A stretch of DNA of 64,000 nt from Mycolicibacter sp. MU0083 (GTDB taxonomy: Bacteria; Actinomycetota; Actinomycetes; Mycobacteriales; Mycobacteriaceae): NCBI RefSeq assembly GCF_963378075.1, contig NZ_OY726394.1, positions 1,798,001 to 1,862,000 on the forward strand. Direction: 5' to 3'. Of this stretch, positions 1 through 10,587 are shown one piece after another; within the stretch, counting starts at the first letter, position 1, and every line of letters begins with the position of its first letter. Under the pieces are notes generated by a model, which was not told the DNA's origin, ran no database searches, and was given only the letters and a program-made list of their open reading frames with translations. Made by a program: the position numbers and the translations under genes.

Positions 1-2
1 GT

Positions 3-116
3 CTGGCGGTGGCGGACCTGCACGCCGTCCACGGCGGGCTCGCCGGTGGATCTTCCTTGCGCGAGCGCGCGTCACTCCCGCGCGAGCGCGCGTGTTTGCC
101 CGCAGACACGCCGTAA
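3..116 (+). CDS. possible 3' end of an unidentified gene entering from the left
   Basis: A frame open from the left edge encodes about 37 residues beginning [16 protein letters not shown] and stops at TAA 114-116. The first half has normal codon use for this genome. The second half and the stop lie inside the dispersed palindromic repeat, so the true gene may end differently. I do not recognise the product. It could equally be non-coding sequence upstream of hisE. Confidence 0.25.
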   Translation: MAVADLHAVHGGLAGGSSLRERASLPRERACLPADTP

Positions 117-143
117 AAGCTGTACAACTGCGCACGCCCACGC
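58..143 (+). repeat. dispersed palindromic repeat, copy A
   Basis: Roughly 60 bp unit starting with a GCGCGAGCGCGCGTG arm at about 80, a central AGACACGCCG block, then GTACAACTGCGCACGC. An extra copy of the left arm lies just upstream at about 58-73. Four other copies occur at 7839, 14569, 53451 and 56031, all in non-coding gaps. This copy is the most degenerate at its right arm. Confidence 0.75.
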
Positions 144-195
144 CGGCCGCGGAATGCCCGCGCACCGAAACTGCCGTCAACCCCGCCGACGCGGC

Positions 196-477
196 ATGAA
201 ACAATCGCTGCTCGTGAAGACCTTCGAGGAGCTGTTCGCCGAACTGGGTGAGCGTGCCGCCACCCGCCCGGCCGGCAGCGCCACCGTGGCGGCGCTGGAC
301 GCCGGTGTGCACACCGTCTGCAAGAAGATCCTGGAGGAGGCCGGCGAGGTATGGCTGGCCGCCGAGCACGAGTCCGACGACGCGCTGGCCGGTGAGATCA
401 GCCAGCTGCTGTATTGGACCCAGGTGCTGATGATCTCGCGCGGTCTGACACTGGCCGACGTCTACGGAAAGCTGTGA
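196..477 (+). CDS. hisE: phosphoribosyl-ATP pyrophosphatase HisE
   Basis: Second step of histidine biosynthesis: hydrolyses phosphoribosyl-ATP to phosphoribosyl-AMP and pyrophosphate in the cytoplasm. The 93-residue protein begins [17 protein letters not shown], the length and start I recall for the mycobacterial enzyme. The segment [18 protein letters not shown] carries the acidic helix typical of the all-alpha NTP pyrophosphohydrolase fold that binds Mg2+. The frame is open upstream, but the residues before 196 are repeat-derived, so ATG 196 is chosen. hisG follows after 2 bases, making a two-gene unit; in mycobacteria these genes are separate from the main his operon. Confidence 0.95.
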   Translation: MKQSLLVKTFEELFAELGERAATRPAGSATVAALDAGVHTVCKKILEEAGEVWLAAEHESDDALAGEISQLLYWTQVLMISRGLTLADVYGKL

Positions 478-479
478 CC

Positions 480-1340
480 ATGTTGCGTGTCGCCGTCCCC
501 AACAAGGGGGCGCTCAGTGAGTCGGCCGCGGCGATGCTCGCCGAGGCCGGCTACCGCAGGCGTGCCGACGCCAAGGACCTGACCGTCATCGACCCGGGCA
601 ACAAGGTCGAATTCTTCTTCCTGCGCCCCAAGGACATCGCGATCTACGTCGGATCCGGGGAACTGGACTTCGGGATCACCGGGCGTGACCTGGCGGCGGA
701 GTCCGGTGCGCCGGTGGCCGAACGGTTGGCGTTGGGCTTCGGATCCTCGCGATTCCGCTACGCCGCGCCCGCCGGACGCGACTGGGCCGTCACCGATCTC
801 GCCGGCAAGCGCATCGCCACGGCCTACCCGAATCTGGTCCGCAAAGACCTGGCTGCCAAGGACATCGAGGCGACCGTCATCCGACTGGACGGGGCGGTGG
901 AGATCTCCATCCAGCTCGGGGTGGCCGACGCGATCGCCGACGTGGTGGGCTCCGGACGGACACTGCGCCAGCACGGCCTGGTGGCTTTCGGTGAGTCGCT
1001 GTGCGATTCGGAAGCGGTGTTGATCGAGGGGGCCCGGGCCAACGGTCGCAGCGCCGAGACCGCGGCCGCCCGCGACCAACTGGCGGCCCGCGTTCAGGGC
1101 GTCGTCTTCGGCCAGCAGTACCTGATGTTGGACTACGACTGCCCGCGTGAACTGCTCGACCGTGCCGCCGCGATCACCCCCGGCCTGGAGTCGCCGACCA
1201 TCGCGCCGCTGGCCGACCCGGACTGGGCGGCGGTGCGCGCCTTGGTGCCGCGGCGCGAGGTCAACGCGATCATGGACGAATTGGCGGCCATCGGGGCGAA
1301 GGCCATTCTGGCCTCGGACATCAGATTCTGCCGATTTTAA
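480..1340 (+). CDS. hisG: ATP phosphoribosyltransferase HisG (long form)
   Basis: First, committed step of histidine biosynthesis: joins ATP and PRPP to give phosphoribosyl-ATP. The 286-residue length fits the long, homohexameric form with a C-terminal regulatory domain that binds histidine, so no separate HisZ is needed. Visible motifs include [14 protein letters not shown] at the N-terminus, [13 protein letters not shown], and the PRPP-loop-like stretch [17 protein letters not shown]. The regulatory domain covers about the last 75 residues, ending [25 protein letters not shown]. ATG 480 follows the hisE stop by 2 bases, implying translational coupling. Feedback inhibition by histidine is a family property, not read from sequence. 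Confidence 0.96.
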   Translation: MLRVAVPNKGALSESAAAMLAEAGYRRRADAKDLTVIDPGNKVEFFFLRPKDIAIYVGSGELDFGITGRDLAAESGAPVAERLALGFGSSRFRYAAPAGRDWAVTDLAGKRIATAYPNLVRKDLAAKDIEATVIRLDGAVEISIQLGVADAIADVVGSGRTLRQHGLVAFGESLCDSEAVLIEGARANGRSAETAAARDQLAARVQGVVFGQQYLMLDYDCPRELLDRAAAITPGLESPTIAPLADPDWAAVRALVPRREVNAIMDELAAIGAKAILASDIRFCRF

Positions 1341-1410
1341 GCAGTCCCGGTGACTCGGGCGTTGCCGTGTTAGCGTCCGGTGATCGGCTCGTGCGGACTG
1401 GGAGGTTCAG

Positions 1411-1893
1411 GTGACGCATTTCATCGTGCTGGTGCTCGCCCTCGGTATCGGTGCCGTTGCCGGACTGCGTGCCTTCACCGCACCCGCGGTCATGGCCTGG
1501 GCCGCCGCGCTGCACTGGATCAACCTCGACGGCACCTGGGTGCAGTGGCTGAGCCACCCCGCGACGGTAACCGTCCTGACGCTGCTTGCGGTCGTCGAAC
1601 TGGCCAACGACAAATTGGCCCGCACCCCCAGTCGTACAGTGCCCGTGCAGTTCGCCGCCCGGATCCTGTTGGGCGGCTTCGCCGGCGCGGTGCTCGGTAC
1701 CGCCTGGAACTTCACCTGGACCGCTCTCGGCGCGGCGATGATCGGCGCCGTGTTCGGCACGCTGATCGGTCTGGCCATGCGGCAGCGGCTGGTCGCCGCC
1801 CACGACGGTCACGGCCTGCCGATCGCGTTGCTGGAGGACAGCGTCGCGGTGTTGGGCGGGCTGGCGATCGCCGCGTTGACCGCGGTGGCCTGA
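1411..1893 (+). CDS. DUF4126-type integral membrane protein
   Basis: 160-residue hydrophobic protein beginning MTHFIVLVLALGIGAVAGLRAF, with about four to five predicted membrane spans and glycine/alanine-rich helices (GGFAGAVLGTAWNF, GAAMIGAVFGTLIGLAM). The GLRAFTAPAV stretch near the N-terminus is typical of DUF4126. It lies 70 bp after hisG in the same direction, as does Rv2120c beside hisG in M. tuberculosis from memory. Function unknown; transport or membrane scaffolding are only guesses. It converges on the thioesterase gene with a 10 bp gap. Confidence 0.75.
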   Translation: MTHFIVLVLALGIGAVAGLRAFTAPAVMAWAAALHWINLDGTWVQWLSHPATVTVLTLLAVVELANDKLARTPSRTVPVQFAARILLGGFAGAVLGTAWNFTWTALGAAMIGAVFGTLIGLAMRQRLVAAHDGHGLPIALLEDSVAVLGGLAIAALTAVA

Positions 1894-1903
1894 GCCGCGG
1901 CCG

Positions 1904-2674
1904 TCAGCGCCGCTGTACCAGCAGCGCCTGCGCGGAGGTCCCGATGAATCCGTCGCGGTCGAACAGTTCCGCGGTGGTCGCCCCCACGCCGTCCGGCCCG
2001 ATCGAGGCGCGGGCCCGCAGCCCGAAATCGTCTCCGATCGGTAGCCGGTGCAGGTGTACGACGGTGTCGGTGTTCATGAACATGTATTCGTCCACGTCCA
2101 GTGCGGCGCCCACGCCGTTGGCGGAGTCGACCACCATCGCCAACCGCTGCAAAGCCGTGGTTGGCTCGTCGTCGACCAGGTGCACCTGCGGGCTCAACCA
2201 TGCGATGGCCGCGCCGTCGGGGGCGTCGGCCTGGACGCGCCACCGCACCGAACGGGCGTAGCCGTCGGCCCTGGCGAACCACTCCGGCGGCGGCAACGAG
2301 GGACCGCTGGTCAGCGGCGGATGACGGTCGCAGGCCACGCCGGCGGTGTCGGAGGTGCTCAGCGCCCAGGCACCCACCCGCGCCACCGGCCGGTCGTCGT
2401 CGCCGGGGAACATCTCCGCTTCCAACAGGCAGATCCGCCGGCCGGGCCGGGCCACCCGGGCCGCGACCCGCACCGGCGCCACCGGGATCGCCCCCAGAAT
2501 GTCCAGGCTCAACCGCGCGATCCGCTGGCCGGACCCGTCGAGCAGTCCTTCGATCTCGCGGGTGAGCAGTGCCAGCGGCGGCGAGCCGTGCTGTATCGGC
2601 CCCCAGTTGCTGCGGGTCAGGTCATCGGATTCATAGACCGCATCGCCGGCGCGGCGGTAGTAGCTGCCGGTCAT
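1904..2674 (-). CDS. acyl-CoA thioesterase-like (double hotdog) protein
   Basis: 256 residues starting MTGSYYRRAGDAVYESDDLTRSNWG. The pattern of a short acidic N-terminus, then an NWG-x-QHGSPPLALL segment and a second similar half (SPQVHLVDDE, DEYMFMNTDTVVHLHRLP) fits the TesB/thioesterase-like superfamily with two hotdog folds; the likely substrate is an acyl-CoA. The frame is open far upstream, but ATG 2674 overlaps the stop of the RecB-like gene by 4 bp (ATGA), which decides the start and couples the two. I do not recall this gene beside Rv2119 in M. tuberculosis, so it may be lineage-specific at this position. Confidence 0.72.
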   Translation of the reverse strand: MTGSYYRRAGDAVYESDDLTRSNWGPIQHGSPPLALLTREIEGLLDGSGQRIARLSLDILGAIPVAPVRVAARVARPGRRICLLEAEMFPGDDDRPVARVGAWALSTSDTAGVACDRHPPLTSGPSLPPPEWFARADGYARSVRWRVQADAPDGAAIAWLSPQVHLVDDEPTTALQRLAMVVDSANGVGAALDVDEYMFMNTDTVVHLHRLPIGDDFGLRARASIGPDGVGATTAELFDRDGFIGTSAQALLVQRR

Positions 2675-3483
2675 GCCGCGGGCTCGGCCGGCCAGCCGGG
2701 GTAGGGCGGCGGGGTCCCGCCGAACGCCGGACACAACGGGCGATGGGTGCACCAATCGCACAGCCGCGACGGCTGGGGGCGGAAATCGCCGGTGGCGCCG
2801 GCGGTTTGGATGGCCTGCCAGATCGCGATCAGGGTCTTCTCGAAGCGCAGCAGTTCGCCGTGGTCGGGGGAGTAGTCCAAGATCTGCCCGTCGGCCAGGT
2901 AGATCAACCGCAACCGGGCGGGGAGCACCCCGCGGGAACGCAGCAACGCCACCGCGTAGAACTTCATCTGGAACAGGGCCTTGGATTCGGCGGACTCCGA
3001 CCGCCGCCCGTTGGCCGAGGGCGACCGGCCGGTCTTGTAGTCGACCACCCGCAGGTCGCCGGTGGGGGCGACGTCGATCCGGTCGACGAATCCCCGTAGC
3101 AGCGTGCCGTCGTCCAATTCGACCTCCACCCGCTGCTCGCAGCTCTGCGGGTCGAACCGGCGCGGATCCTCCAGCCGGTAGTAGCCGTCCAAGAGTTTGC
3201 GGGCCTCGGCCAGCAGCTGCGCGGCGTCGAATGCGTCCGCCAGGTCGGGATCGGCGCCGACCAGGTACTCCCAGGACGGTGTCACCAGCTCGCGGGCGGT
3301 CTCGGGGCCGCGCTGCGCCGCGGGCAGCGCGAAGAGCCGCTCCAGGGCGCCGTGTACCACCGAACCGCGGACCTGCGCCGCCGACGGCGGTTCCGGCAGC
3401 CGGTCGATGGCCCGGAATCGATACAGCAGCGGGCATTGCTTGAAGTCGGCCGCCCGGGACGGGGACAACGCGGGCCTACTCAT
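2671..3483 (-). CDS. RecB-family PD-(D/E)XK nuclease
   Basis: 270-residue single-domain nuclease, like Rv2119. It starts MSRPALSPSRAADFKQCPLL and contains the catalytic GDLRVVDYKTGRSP motif (PD-(D/E)XK, motif QhXXY-like region earlier). Four cysteines, C17 in FKQCP and C242, C245, C251 in LCDWCTHRPLCPA, match the iron-sulfur clasp of AddB/Cas4-type nucleases. No helicase domain is attached, so it probably acts with another protein in DNA repair; this is inference. ATG 3483 is preferred over an upstream in-frame ATG at 3528, because the latter adds unconserved residues and would crowd the divergent trmI start at 3549. Confidence 0.85.
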   Translation of the reverse strand: MSRPALSPSRAADFKQCPLLYRFRAIDRLPEPPSAAQVRGSVVHGALERLFALPAAQRGPETARELVTPSWEYLVGADPDLADAFDAAQLLAEARKLLDGYYRLEDPRRFDPQSCEQRVEVELDDGTLLRGFVDRIDVAPTGDLRVVDYKTGRSPSANGRRSESAESKALFQMKFYAVALLRSRGVLPARLRLIYLADGQILDYSPDHGELLRFEKTLIAIWQAIQTAGATGDFRPQPSRLCDWCTHRPLCPAFGGTPPPYPGWPAEPAA

Positions 3484-3485
3484 AG

Positions 3486-4382
<897 letters not shown>

Positions 4383-4428
4383 ACCTGCGTCTGCTCGGGC
4401 CGGAATTGGGGCGGGGCCTCAGCGGGGC

Positions 4429-4722
4429 CTAATCGTCGCTGCGGCTCAAACCGCGCCGCACCGACAGCAATTCGACCTCCGGGCGGGCGGCCACCAGCCG
4501 CTCGGCGGCGTCGAGCACGTCCACCAGATGACTGCGGTCCCCGGAGACCGCCGCGACCCCGATCCCGGCGCGTCGGTGCAGATCGGTCGAATCCGTCTCG
4601 GCGGCCGACACGTCGAATTTGCGCCGCAGCTCCGCGACGATCGGGCGCACCACCGAACGTTTCTGCTTCAGCGAATGCACGTCACCGAGCAGCAGGTCGA
4701 ACTCCAGCCAGCCGATCCACAT
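4429..4722 (-). CDS. DUF503 family protein
   Basis: 97-residue small protein starting MWIGWLEFDLLLGDVHSLKQKRS. The LLxDVHSLKxKRSVVRP segment is the signature of DUF503 (YlxP-like), a ferredoxin-like fold protein sometimes tied to ribosome maturation factors. No catalytic motif is known. It sits 2 bp after the lppK stop on the same strand, as does Rv2117 beside lppK from memory. The C-terminus ends RRGLSRSDD. Function unknown. Confidence 0.82.
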   Translation of the reverse strand: MWIGWLEFDLLLGDVHSLKQKRSVVRPIVAELRRKFDVSAAETDSTDLHRRAGIGVAAVSGDRSHLVDVLDAAERLVAARPEVELLSVRRGLSRSDD

Positions 4723-4724
4723 CG

Positions 4725-5315
4725 CTACGGCGCGGGCGGGGGCGGGGGCGACGCGGGCTCGGGCTCGGGTGCGGGCTCCGCCGTCGGTTCGGACGCCGGC
4801 GCGGGCTCGGTGCCACCCGCGTGCGCCTTGCCGAACGCCAACACCGCCTTGGCCGTGTCCTGCGACATCTGCCAGCCGCCGTCGGCGGGGGCGAACTCCA
4901 TCGGGAAGGTGAACGCCCCGGTATCCGGGTTGGCGGTGTTGACGGTGACGTCGGCGGTCACGTGACCCGGCACCCGGTCGGACCAGGTGACCTCGGCCGC
5001 TTCCAGGTTCAGCGGCAGGTAGCCGCCGTCTCTGAGCGCGGTGGCGAACTTGTCGATGGTCTGCGCATCGGCGGGCTTGGCGCCCTCGATCAGCGCCACC
5101 TTGTCCGCGGCGGGGATCGCCGGGTCCGACAGCCGGTACAGCACGTCGGTCAGGGCCTCGGGCGCCGGTAACGGCGACGACGGCGCCGGTGCCGCGGTGG
5201 TGGTGGTGATCGACGGCGGTTCGGCCGGTGGCTCGGGCTGCTGATGTCCGCATCCCGGCAGCGCCAGCACCGCCCCGGAGAGGGCGGTGGCCAAGGCGAG
5301 GCGGTAGCGGTTCAT
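4725..5315 (-). CDS. lppK: LppK-like lipoprotein, Mtb12-related
   Basis: 196 residues. The N-terminus MNRYRLALATALSGAVLALPGC is a lipoprotein signal with lipobox LPGC, so the mature protein should be lipid-anchored at Cys22. A proline-rich linker (residues 27-50) is followed by a folded domain (about 52-160: PAPEALTDVLYRLSDPAIPA to GGWQMSQDTAKAVLAF). That domain is clearly related to the next gene upstream, the Mtb12-like protein. The C-terminal 30 residues are a PAP/EPE low-complexity tail. Probably co-transcribed with the Mtb12-like gene 19 bp upstream. Function unknown. Confidence 0.85.
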   Translation of the reverse strand: MNRYRLALATALSGAVLALPGCGHQQPEPPAEPPSITTTTAAPAPSSPLPAPEALTDVLYRLSDPAIPAADKVALIEGAKPADAQTIDKFATALRDGGYLPLNLEAAEVTWSDRVPGHVTADVTVNTANPDTGAFTFPMEFAPADGGWQMSQDTAKAVLAFGKAHAGGTEPAPASEPTAEPAPEPEPASPPPPPAP

Positions 5316-5334
5316 CCGGCCCGAGGTCAGACCG

Positions 5335-5835
5335 TCAGTTCGACGAGGTCATCTGCGACAGCGTCATCAGCGACGACTTGGACAGCTTCCAGCCGCCCTG
5401 GTCGACGAACATCAGGTTCACCGAACGCGGCGCCATCTTGGGCCCCGACGCGGTGACGTCCGCGGTGGCCGCGCCCGGACCGGTCGACACGATGTTGTCG
5501 ACGCTGATCGCCAGCGGGAACTTGCCGTTCTGCAGGCCCTTCTGCATCTTGTGGTCCATCACGCCCGTCTCCAACGGCCCGAGGCCGCCCTCGACGAGGT
5601 GGGACTTGCCGATGGCCGGGATGCCCGGGTCGGCCAGCGCGTTGAGCACCTCGGTCAGCTGCTCGGGTGCCGGCACGTCGGCGGCGGGCGGATCCAACGG
5701 AAGCGGTGCGAAGAACACCGTCACCGGCGCCTCGGCGGCGGCGGGGGCCGGGGTTGCCAGAAAGTTCACAGTCGCTGCCGCGGCGCCGAGGACGACGGCG
5801 GCGGCCGCGGCTGTGGCTAGGGATTTCACGCTCAC
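5335..5835 (-). CDS. Mtb12/CFP-2 family low-molecular-weight secreted antigen
   Basis: 166 residues with a Sec signal peptide ([20 protein letters not shown], cleavage near residue 35 after PAAAE or AAA). The mature part ([53 protein letters not shown]) matches the pattern I recall for the Mtb12/CFP-2 antigen of M. tuberculosis. No cysteine at the signal end, so it is secreted rather than lipidated. It is a tandem homologue of the adjacent LppK-like gene, suggesting local duplication with one copy gaining a lipobox. Divergent from mpa, sharing a 156 bp intergenic region. Function unknown. Confidence 0.85.
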   Translation of the reverse strand: MSVKSLATAAAAAVVLGAAAATVNFLATPAPAAAEAPVTVFFAPLPLDPPAADVPAPEQLTEVLNALADPGIPAIGKSHLVEGGLGPLETGVMDHKMQKGLQNGKFPLAISVDNIVSTGPGAATADVTASGPKMAPRSVNLMFVDQGGWKLSKSSLMTLSQMTSSN

Positions 5836-5991
5836 GGGGGTCCTTTCGAGGGCCTTGCGATCGCCGGATTCGCAATCCAGGCTAACAGCGCGACCGGTGT
5901 GTCGGTTTGGCTCTGCACCCGCGAATGCACAATGGCCGGTAGCGTTGAGGTATCCGTCGCTTCAACTTCCAGTTCGGGAAAGGAGCGCACC

Positions 5992-7824
5992 ATGAGCACC
6001 ATGGGAGAGTCGTCGCGTCCTGAGGCTTTCGACGCGTCCGGGGGGCCGGGCACACGCGGTGAGGACATCGCGGAGTTGGAAGAACTGCGCCGTGAGGCCG
6101 CGATGCTGCGCGCGCAACTTGCGGACACCCCGCAGGACAACACCCGTGTCGGCCGCGACGTGCGTCAGCTCGAATCGCAGATCGACTCGCTGACCACCCG
6201 CAACGCCAAGCTGATGGACACCCTCAAAGAGGCGCGTCAGCAGTTGCTGGCCCTGCGTGAAGAGGTCGACCGGCTGGGCCAGCCGCCCAGCGGCTACGGC
6301 GTGCTGTTGGCCACCTACGACGACGAGACCGTCGACGTGTTCACCTCCGGGCGCCGGATGCGGTTGAACATCTCGCCCAACATCGACGTCGCCACCCTCA
6401 AGAAGGGCCAGACGGTCCGGCTCAACGAGGCGCTCACCCTGGTCGAGGCCGGCAACTTCGAATCGGTCGGGGAAATATCCACCCTGCGCGAAATCCTGGC
6501 CGACGGGCGTCGTGCCCTGGTGGTCGGTCACGCCGACGAGGAGCGCATCGTCTGGCTGGCCGAGCCGCTGGTCGCCGCGGACCTGCCCGAGAGCAACCCG
6601 GACGCGCTGCCCAACGACGCCCGGCCGCGCAAGCTGCGGCCCGGCGACTCGCTGCTGGTGGACACCAAAGCCGGCTACGCCTTCGAACGCATCCCCAAAG
6701 CCGAGGTCGAAGACTTGGTGCTCGAGGAGGTGCCCGACGTCAGCTACGGCGACATCGGCGGCCTGACCCGTCAGATCGAGCAGATCCGCGACGCGGTGGA
6801 ACTGCCGTTCCTGCACAAGGACCTCTACCGGGAATACGCGCTGCGCCCGCCCAAAGGGGTGCTGCTCTACGGCCCGCCCGGTTGCGGCAAGACGCTGATC
6901 GCCAAGGCGGTCGCCAACTCGCTGGCCAAGAAGATGGCCGAGGTTCGCGGCGACGACGCGCACGAGGCCAAGTCGTACTTCCTCAACATCAAGGGCCCGG
7001 AGCTGCTGAACAAGTTCGTCGGCGAGACCGAGCGTCACATCCGGCTGATCTTCCAGCGCGCCCGGGAGAAGGCCTCCGAGGGCACCCCGGTGATCGTGTT
7101 CTTCGACGAGATGGACTCGATCTTCCGTACCCGCGGCACCGGTGTCTCCTCGGATGTGGAGACGACGGTCGTGCCCCAGTTGCTCAGCGAGATCGACGGC
7201 GTGGAGGGCCTGGAGAACGTCATCGTGATCGGCGCCTCCAACCGTGAGGACATGATCGACCCGGCGATCCTGCGGCCCGGCCGCCTCGACGTCAAGATCA
7301 AGATCGAACGGCCGGATGCCGAAGCGGCGCAGGACATCTTCTCCAAGTACCTCACCGAGAACCTGCCGGTGCACGCCGACGACCTCGCCGAGTTCGCCGG
7401 CGACCGGGCGGCCTGCATCAAGGCGATGATCGAGAAGGTCGTCGACCGGATGTACGCCGAGATCGACGACAACCGGTTCCTGGAGGTCACCTACGCCAAC
7501 GGTGACAAAGAGGTCATGTACTTCAAGGACTTCAACTCCGGGGCGATGATCCAGAACGTCGTCGACCGCGCGAAGAAGAACGCGATCAAATCGGTGCTGG
7601 AGACCGGCCAGCCCGGCCTGCGCATCCAGCACCTGCTGGATTCGATCGTCGACGAGTTCGCCGAGAACGAGGACCTGCCCAACACCACCAACCCGGATGA
7701 CTGGGCACGGATCTCGGGCAAGAAGGGCGAGCGGATCGTCTACATCCGCACCCTGGTCACCGGTAAGAGCTCCAGCGCCAGCCGGGCCATCGACACCGAG
7801 TCCAACCTGGGTCAGTACCTGTAG
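5992..7824 (+). CDS. mpa: proteasome-associated AAA ATPase Mpa (ARC)
   Basis: Hexameric unfoldase that recognises pupylated proteins and threads them into the 20S proteasome. The 610-residue protein has an N-terminal coiled coil (about residues 22-95, heptads in [13 protein letters not shown] and [18 protein letters not shown]) that binds Pup. Tandem OB folds follow, then one AAA module with Walker A GPPGCGKT at 294-301 and Walker [11 protein letters not shown]. It ends SNLGQYL; the penultimate Tyr in this tail docks into the proteasome alpha-ring. Start ATG 5992 has AGGAG six bases upstream; ATG 6001 (MGESS) is a weaker alternative. Rv2113/Rv2114-like genes, which I recall between mpa and dop in M. 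tuberculosis, are absent here. Confidence 0.97.
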   Translation: MSTMGESSRPEAFDASGGPGTRGEDIAELEELRREAAMLRAQLADTPQDNTRVGRDVRQLESQIDSLTTRNAKLMDTLKEARQQLLALREEVDRLGQPPSGYGVLLATYDDETVDVFTSGRRMRLNISPNIDVATLKKGQTVRLNEALTLVEAGNFESVGEISTLREILADGRRALVVGHADEERIVWLAEPLVAADLPESNPDALPNDARPRKLRPGDSLLVDTKAGYAFERIPKAEVEDLVLEEVPDVSYGDIGGLTRQIEQIRDAVELPFLHKDLYREYALRPPKGVLLYGPPGCGKTLIAKAVANSLAKKMAEVRGDDAHEAKSYFLNIKGPELLNKFVGETERHIRLIFQRAREKASEGTPVIVFFDEMDSIFRTRGTGVSSDVETTVVPQLLSEIDGVEGLENVIVIGASNREDMIDPAILRPGRLDVKIKIERPDAEAAQDIFSKYLTENLPVHADDLAEFAGDRAACIKAMIEKVVDRMYAEIDDNRFLEVTYANGDKEVMYFKDFNSGAMIQNVVDRAKKNAIKSVLETGQPGLRIQHLLDSIVDEFAENEDLPNTTNPDDWARISGKKGERIVYIRTLVTGKSSSASRAIDTESNLGQYL

Positions 7825-7838
7825 CCCCGGTCCTCTCC

Positions 7839-7903
7839 GCGCGAGCGTGCGTGTCTGCACGTCGACACGCCGCCAACGGCGTACAACCATGCACGCTCGC
7901 GCC
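7839..7903 (+). repeat. dispersed palindromic repeat, copy B
   Basis: Best-preserved copy: left arm GCGCGAGCGTGCGTGTCTG, core CGACACGCCG, then GTACAACCATGCACGCTCGCG. The outermost arms GGCGCGAGCGTGC-like and GCACGCTCGCGCC are inverted repeats. It fills most of the 119 bp mpa-dop gap, 14 bp after the mpa stop, where it could act as a transcript hairpin. Confidence 0.85.
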
Positions 7904-7943
7904 ACCCGGATGGGCCGCTCAGACCCTCGCCTAGGCTCTAGCC

Positions 7944-9452
7944 ATGCAACGGATCATCGGGACCGAAGTCGAATACGGCATCGCATCGCCGTCGGATCCG
8001 ACCGCCAACCCGATCTTGACTTCCACGCAGGCGGTGCTGGCGTACGCGGCCGCGGCCGGTATCCCGCGCGCCAAGCGCACCCGCTGGGACTACGAGGTGG
8101 AGTCGCCGCTGCGCGACGCCCGCGGCTTCGACCTGAGCCGCTCCAGCGGTCCGCCGCCGATCATCGACGCCGACGAGGTCGGCGCGGCCAACATGATCCT
8201 GACCAACGGCGCCCGGCTCTACGTCGACCACGCCCACCCGGAGTACTCCGCGCCCGAGGTCACCGACCCGCTGGACGCGGTCATCTGGGACAAGGCCGGC
8301 GAGCGGGTGATGGAGGCCGCCGCCCGCTACGTGGCCAGCGTCCCCGGCGCCGCCAAGCTGCAGCTGTACAAGAACAACATCGACAACAAGGGCGCCTCCT
8401 ACGGCACCCACGAGAACTACCTGATGAGCCGTCAGACACCGTTCTCGGCGATCATCGCAGGCCTGACCCCGTTCCTGGTGTCGCGGCAGGTGGTCACCGG
8501 CTCCGGCCGCGTCGGGCTGGGTGCGGCCGGTGACGAACCGGGCTTCCAGCTGTCCCAGCGTGCCGACTACATCGAGGTCGAGGTCGGCCTGGAGACCACC
8601 CTCAAGCGCGGCATCATCAACACCCGCGACGAACCGCACGCCGACGCCGACAAATACCGCCGACTGCACGTCATCATCGGGGACGCCAACCTCGCCGAGA
8701 CCTCGACGTATCTGAAGGTCGGCACCACCGCGCTGGTTCTCGATCTGATCGAGGAGGGCCACGAGCACGGGATCGACCTCAGCGACCTGGTGCTGGCCCG
8801 GCCGGTGCGCGCGGTGCACGTCATCAGTCGTGACCCCAGCCTGCGGGCCACCGTTGCGCTCGCCGACGGTCGTGAGATGACCGGCCTTGCGCTGCAACGG
8901 ATCTACCTGGAGCGGGTGGCCAAGATGGTCGACGCCCGCGATCCGGACCCGCGGGCCACCGACATCGTCGAGACCTGGGCGCGCGTCCTCGACCAACTCG
9001 AACGCGATCCGATGGAGTGCGCCGACCTGCTGGACTGGCCGGCCAAGCTGCGCCTGCTGGAGGGCTTCCGGCAGCGCGAGAACCTGGGCTGGTCGGCGCC
9101 GCGGCTGCACCTGATCGACCTGCAGTACTCCGACGTCCGCCTGGACAAAGGGCTCTACAACCGGCTGGTCGCCCGCGGCTCGATGAAACGGCTGGTCACC
9201 GAACAGCAGGTGCTGGCCGCGGTGGACAACCCGCCGACCGACACCCGCGCCTACTTCCGCGGCGAGTGCCTGCGACGGTTCGGGGCCGATATCGCCGCAG
9301 CGAGCTGGGACTCGGTGATCTTCGACCTGGGCGGCGAATCGCTGGTGCGGATCCCCACCCTGGAGCCGCTGCGCGGCAGCAAGGCCCATGTCGGTGCGCT
9401 GCTGGACTCGGTGGACAGCGCCGCCGAACTGGTCCAACAACTCACCACCTAG
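7944..9452 (+). CDS. dop: Pup deamidase/depupylase Dop
   Basis: ATP-dependent enzyme that converts the C-terminal Gln of Pup to Glu and also removes Pup from substrates. The 502-residue protein begins [17 protein letters not shown], with Mg/ATP-binding Glu8 and Glu10 and the nucleophile region [12 protein letters not shown] containing Asp95. A segment of about 40 residues between [11 protein letters not shown] and ADEVGAANM corresponds to the Dop-specific loop, which separates Dop from the related ligase PafA. The glutamine-synthetase-like fold extends to about residue 430, followed by the small C-terminal domain. pup follows 83 bp downstream; all four proteasome genes run the same way. Confidence 0.96.
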   Translation: MQRIIGTEVEYGIASPSDPTANPILTSTQAVLAYAAAAGIPRAKRTRWDYEVESPLRDARGFDLSRSSGPPPIIDADEVGAANMILTNGARLYVDHAHPEYSAPEVTDPLDAVIWDKAGERVMEAAARYVASVPGAAKLQLYKNNIDNKGASYGTHENYLMSRQTPFSAIIAGLTPFLVSRQVVTGSGRVGLGAAGDEPGFQLSQRADYIEVEVGLETTLKRGIINTRDEPHADADKYRRLHVIIGDANLAETSTYLKVGTTALVLDLIEEGHEHGIDLSDLVLARPVRAVHVISRDPSLRATVALADGREMTGLALQRIYLERVAKMVDARDPDPRATDIVETWARVLDQLERDPMECADLLDWPAKLRLLEGFRQRENLGWSAPRLHLIDLQYSDVRLDKGLYNRLVARGSMKRLVTEQQVLAAVDNPPTDTRAYFRGECLRRFGADIAAASWDSVIFDLGGESLVRIPTLEPLRGSKAHVGALLDSVDSAAELVQQLTT

Positions 9453-9535
9453 ACCCCGATCAACGTCGGCGCCGACCGGTAGGGTGGAGAAACCGGCCGC
9501 GGTCATGCGCGGCCGATGAGATGCAGGAGGCAGCG

Positions 9536-9730
9536 ATGGCTCAGGAGCAGACCAAGCGCGGCGGGGGCGGCGGAGAAGACGACGATCTCGCCGGTGGCAC
9601 TGCGGCCGGCCAGGAGCGCCGCGAAAAGCTCACCGAGGACACCGACGACCTGCTCGACGAGATCGACGACGTGCTGGAAGAGAACGCCGAGGACTTCGTG
9701 CGCGCGTACGTCCAAAAGGGCGGCCAGTGA
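9536..9730 (+). CDS. pup: prokaryotic ubiquitin-like protein Pup
   Basis: 64-residue disordered modifier that is attached through its C-terminal residue to lysines of proteasome substrates. It starts [17 protein letters not shown], has an acidic central helix-forming region ([19 protein letters not shown]) that binds the Mpa coiled coil, and ends VQKGGQ. The terminal Gln must be deamidated by Dop before ligation by PafA. AGGAGG lies six bases before ATG 9536. The stop overlaps the GTG start of prcB, so pup and the proteasome beta gene are translationally coupled. Confidence 0.97.
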   Translation: MAQEQTKRGGGGGEDDDLAGGTAAGQERREKLTEDTDDLLDEIDDVLEENAEDFVRAYVQKGGQ

Positions 9731-10587
9731 CCTGGTTGTCTCGTGATCGTCTGCCGTTCGACTCTGCACATTCGGGACTGCCGCTCACCGGGGTAGGTCT
9801 GTCGTCGTTCTCGGAGTTCCTGCGGCTGCAGGCGCCCGACCTGCTGCCGACCGGAATCGGCGTGACACAGGTCGGCGGGGTCGGTGACCAACTGCCGCAC
9901 GGCACCACCATCGTCGCGTTGACGTACCCGGGTGGGGTGCTAATCGCCGGGGATCGCCGCTCGACGCAGGGCAACATGATCGCCGGCCGCGATGTGCAGA
10001 AGGTGTATGTCACCGACGAGTACACCGCGACCGGGATCGCCGGCACCGCCGCCATCGCGGTCGAGTTCGCCCGGCTCTACGCGGTCGAACTCGAACACTA
10101 CGAGAAGCTCGAAGGCGTTCCACTGACCTTCGCCGGCAAGGTCAACCGGCTGGCGACCATGGTGCGCGGCAACCTCGGCGCGGCCATGCAGGGCCTGGTC
10201 GCGCTGCCGCTGCTGGCCGGCTACGACATCGATGCCGACGACCCGCAGTCCGCGGGTCGCATCGTGACGTTCGACGCCGCGGGAGGCTGGAACATCGACG
10301 GCGAGGGCTATCAGGCCGTCGGGTCGGGCTCACTGTTCGCCAAGTCCTCGATCAAGAAGCTCTACGGCCGGGTCGAGGACGCCGCGTCCGCCCTGCGGGT
10401 CGCGATCGAGGCGCTTTACGACGCCGCCGACGACGATTCCGCCACCGGCGGACCGGATCTGGTCCGCGGCATCTTCCCGACGGCGGTCACCATCGGTGCC
10501 GACGGTGCCGTGGAGATCTCCGAGGAACGCATCGCCGAACTGGCCCGCGAAGTCGTCGAGAGCCGGACGGTTAGGGGCGACAAATGA
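9727..10587 (+). CDS. prcB: 20S proteasome beta subunit PrcB
   Basis: Catalytic subunit of the core proteasome (two central heptameric rings). The 286-residue precursor carries a 59-residue propeptide ending QLPHG; autocleavage exposes Thr60 of [11 protein letters not shown] as the N-terminal nucleophile. The conserved [26 protein letters not shown] and [15 protein letters not shown] segments follow. GTG 9727 overlaps the pup stop (GTGA), giving [11 protein letters not shown], similar in length to the M. tuberculosis precursor (Thr58 there from memory). prcA overlaps its stop by 4 bp. Confidence 0.97.
   Translation: MTWLSRDRLPFDSAHSGLPLTGVGLSSFSEFLRLQAPDLLPTGIGVTQVGGVGDQLPHGTTIVALTYPGGVLIAGDRRSTQGNMIAGRDVQKVYVTDEYTATGIAGTAAIAVEFARLYAVELEHYEKLEGVPLTFAGKVNRLATMVRGNLGAAMQGLVALPLLAGYDIDADDPQSAGRIVTFDAAGGWNIDGEGYQAVGSGSLFAKSSIKKLYGRVEDAASALRVAIEALYDAADDDSATGGPDLVRGIFPTAVTIGADGAVEISEERIAELAREVVESRTVRGDK

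Noticed and set aside
1904..3436. 510-residue thioesterase frame covering the RecB-like gene
   Set aside because: The N-terminal 250 residues are an alternative-frame translation of the RecB-like gene; the ATGA overlap at 2674 gives the real start.
5962..7905. 647-residue minus-strand open frame opposite mpa
   Set aside because: Shadow of the mpa reading frame; no domain recognisable.
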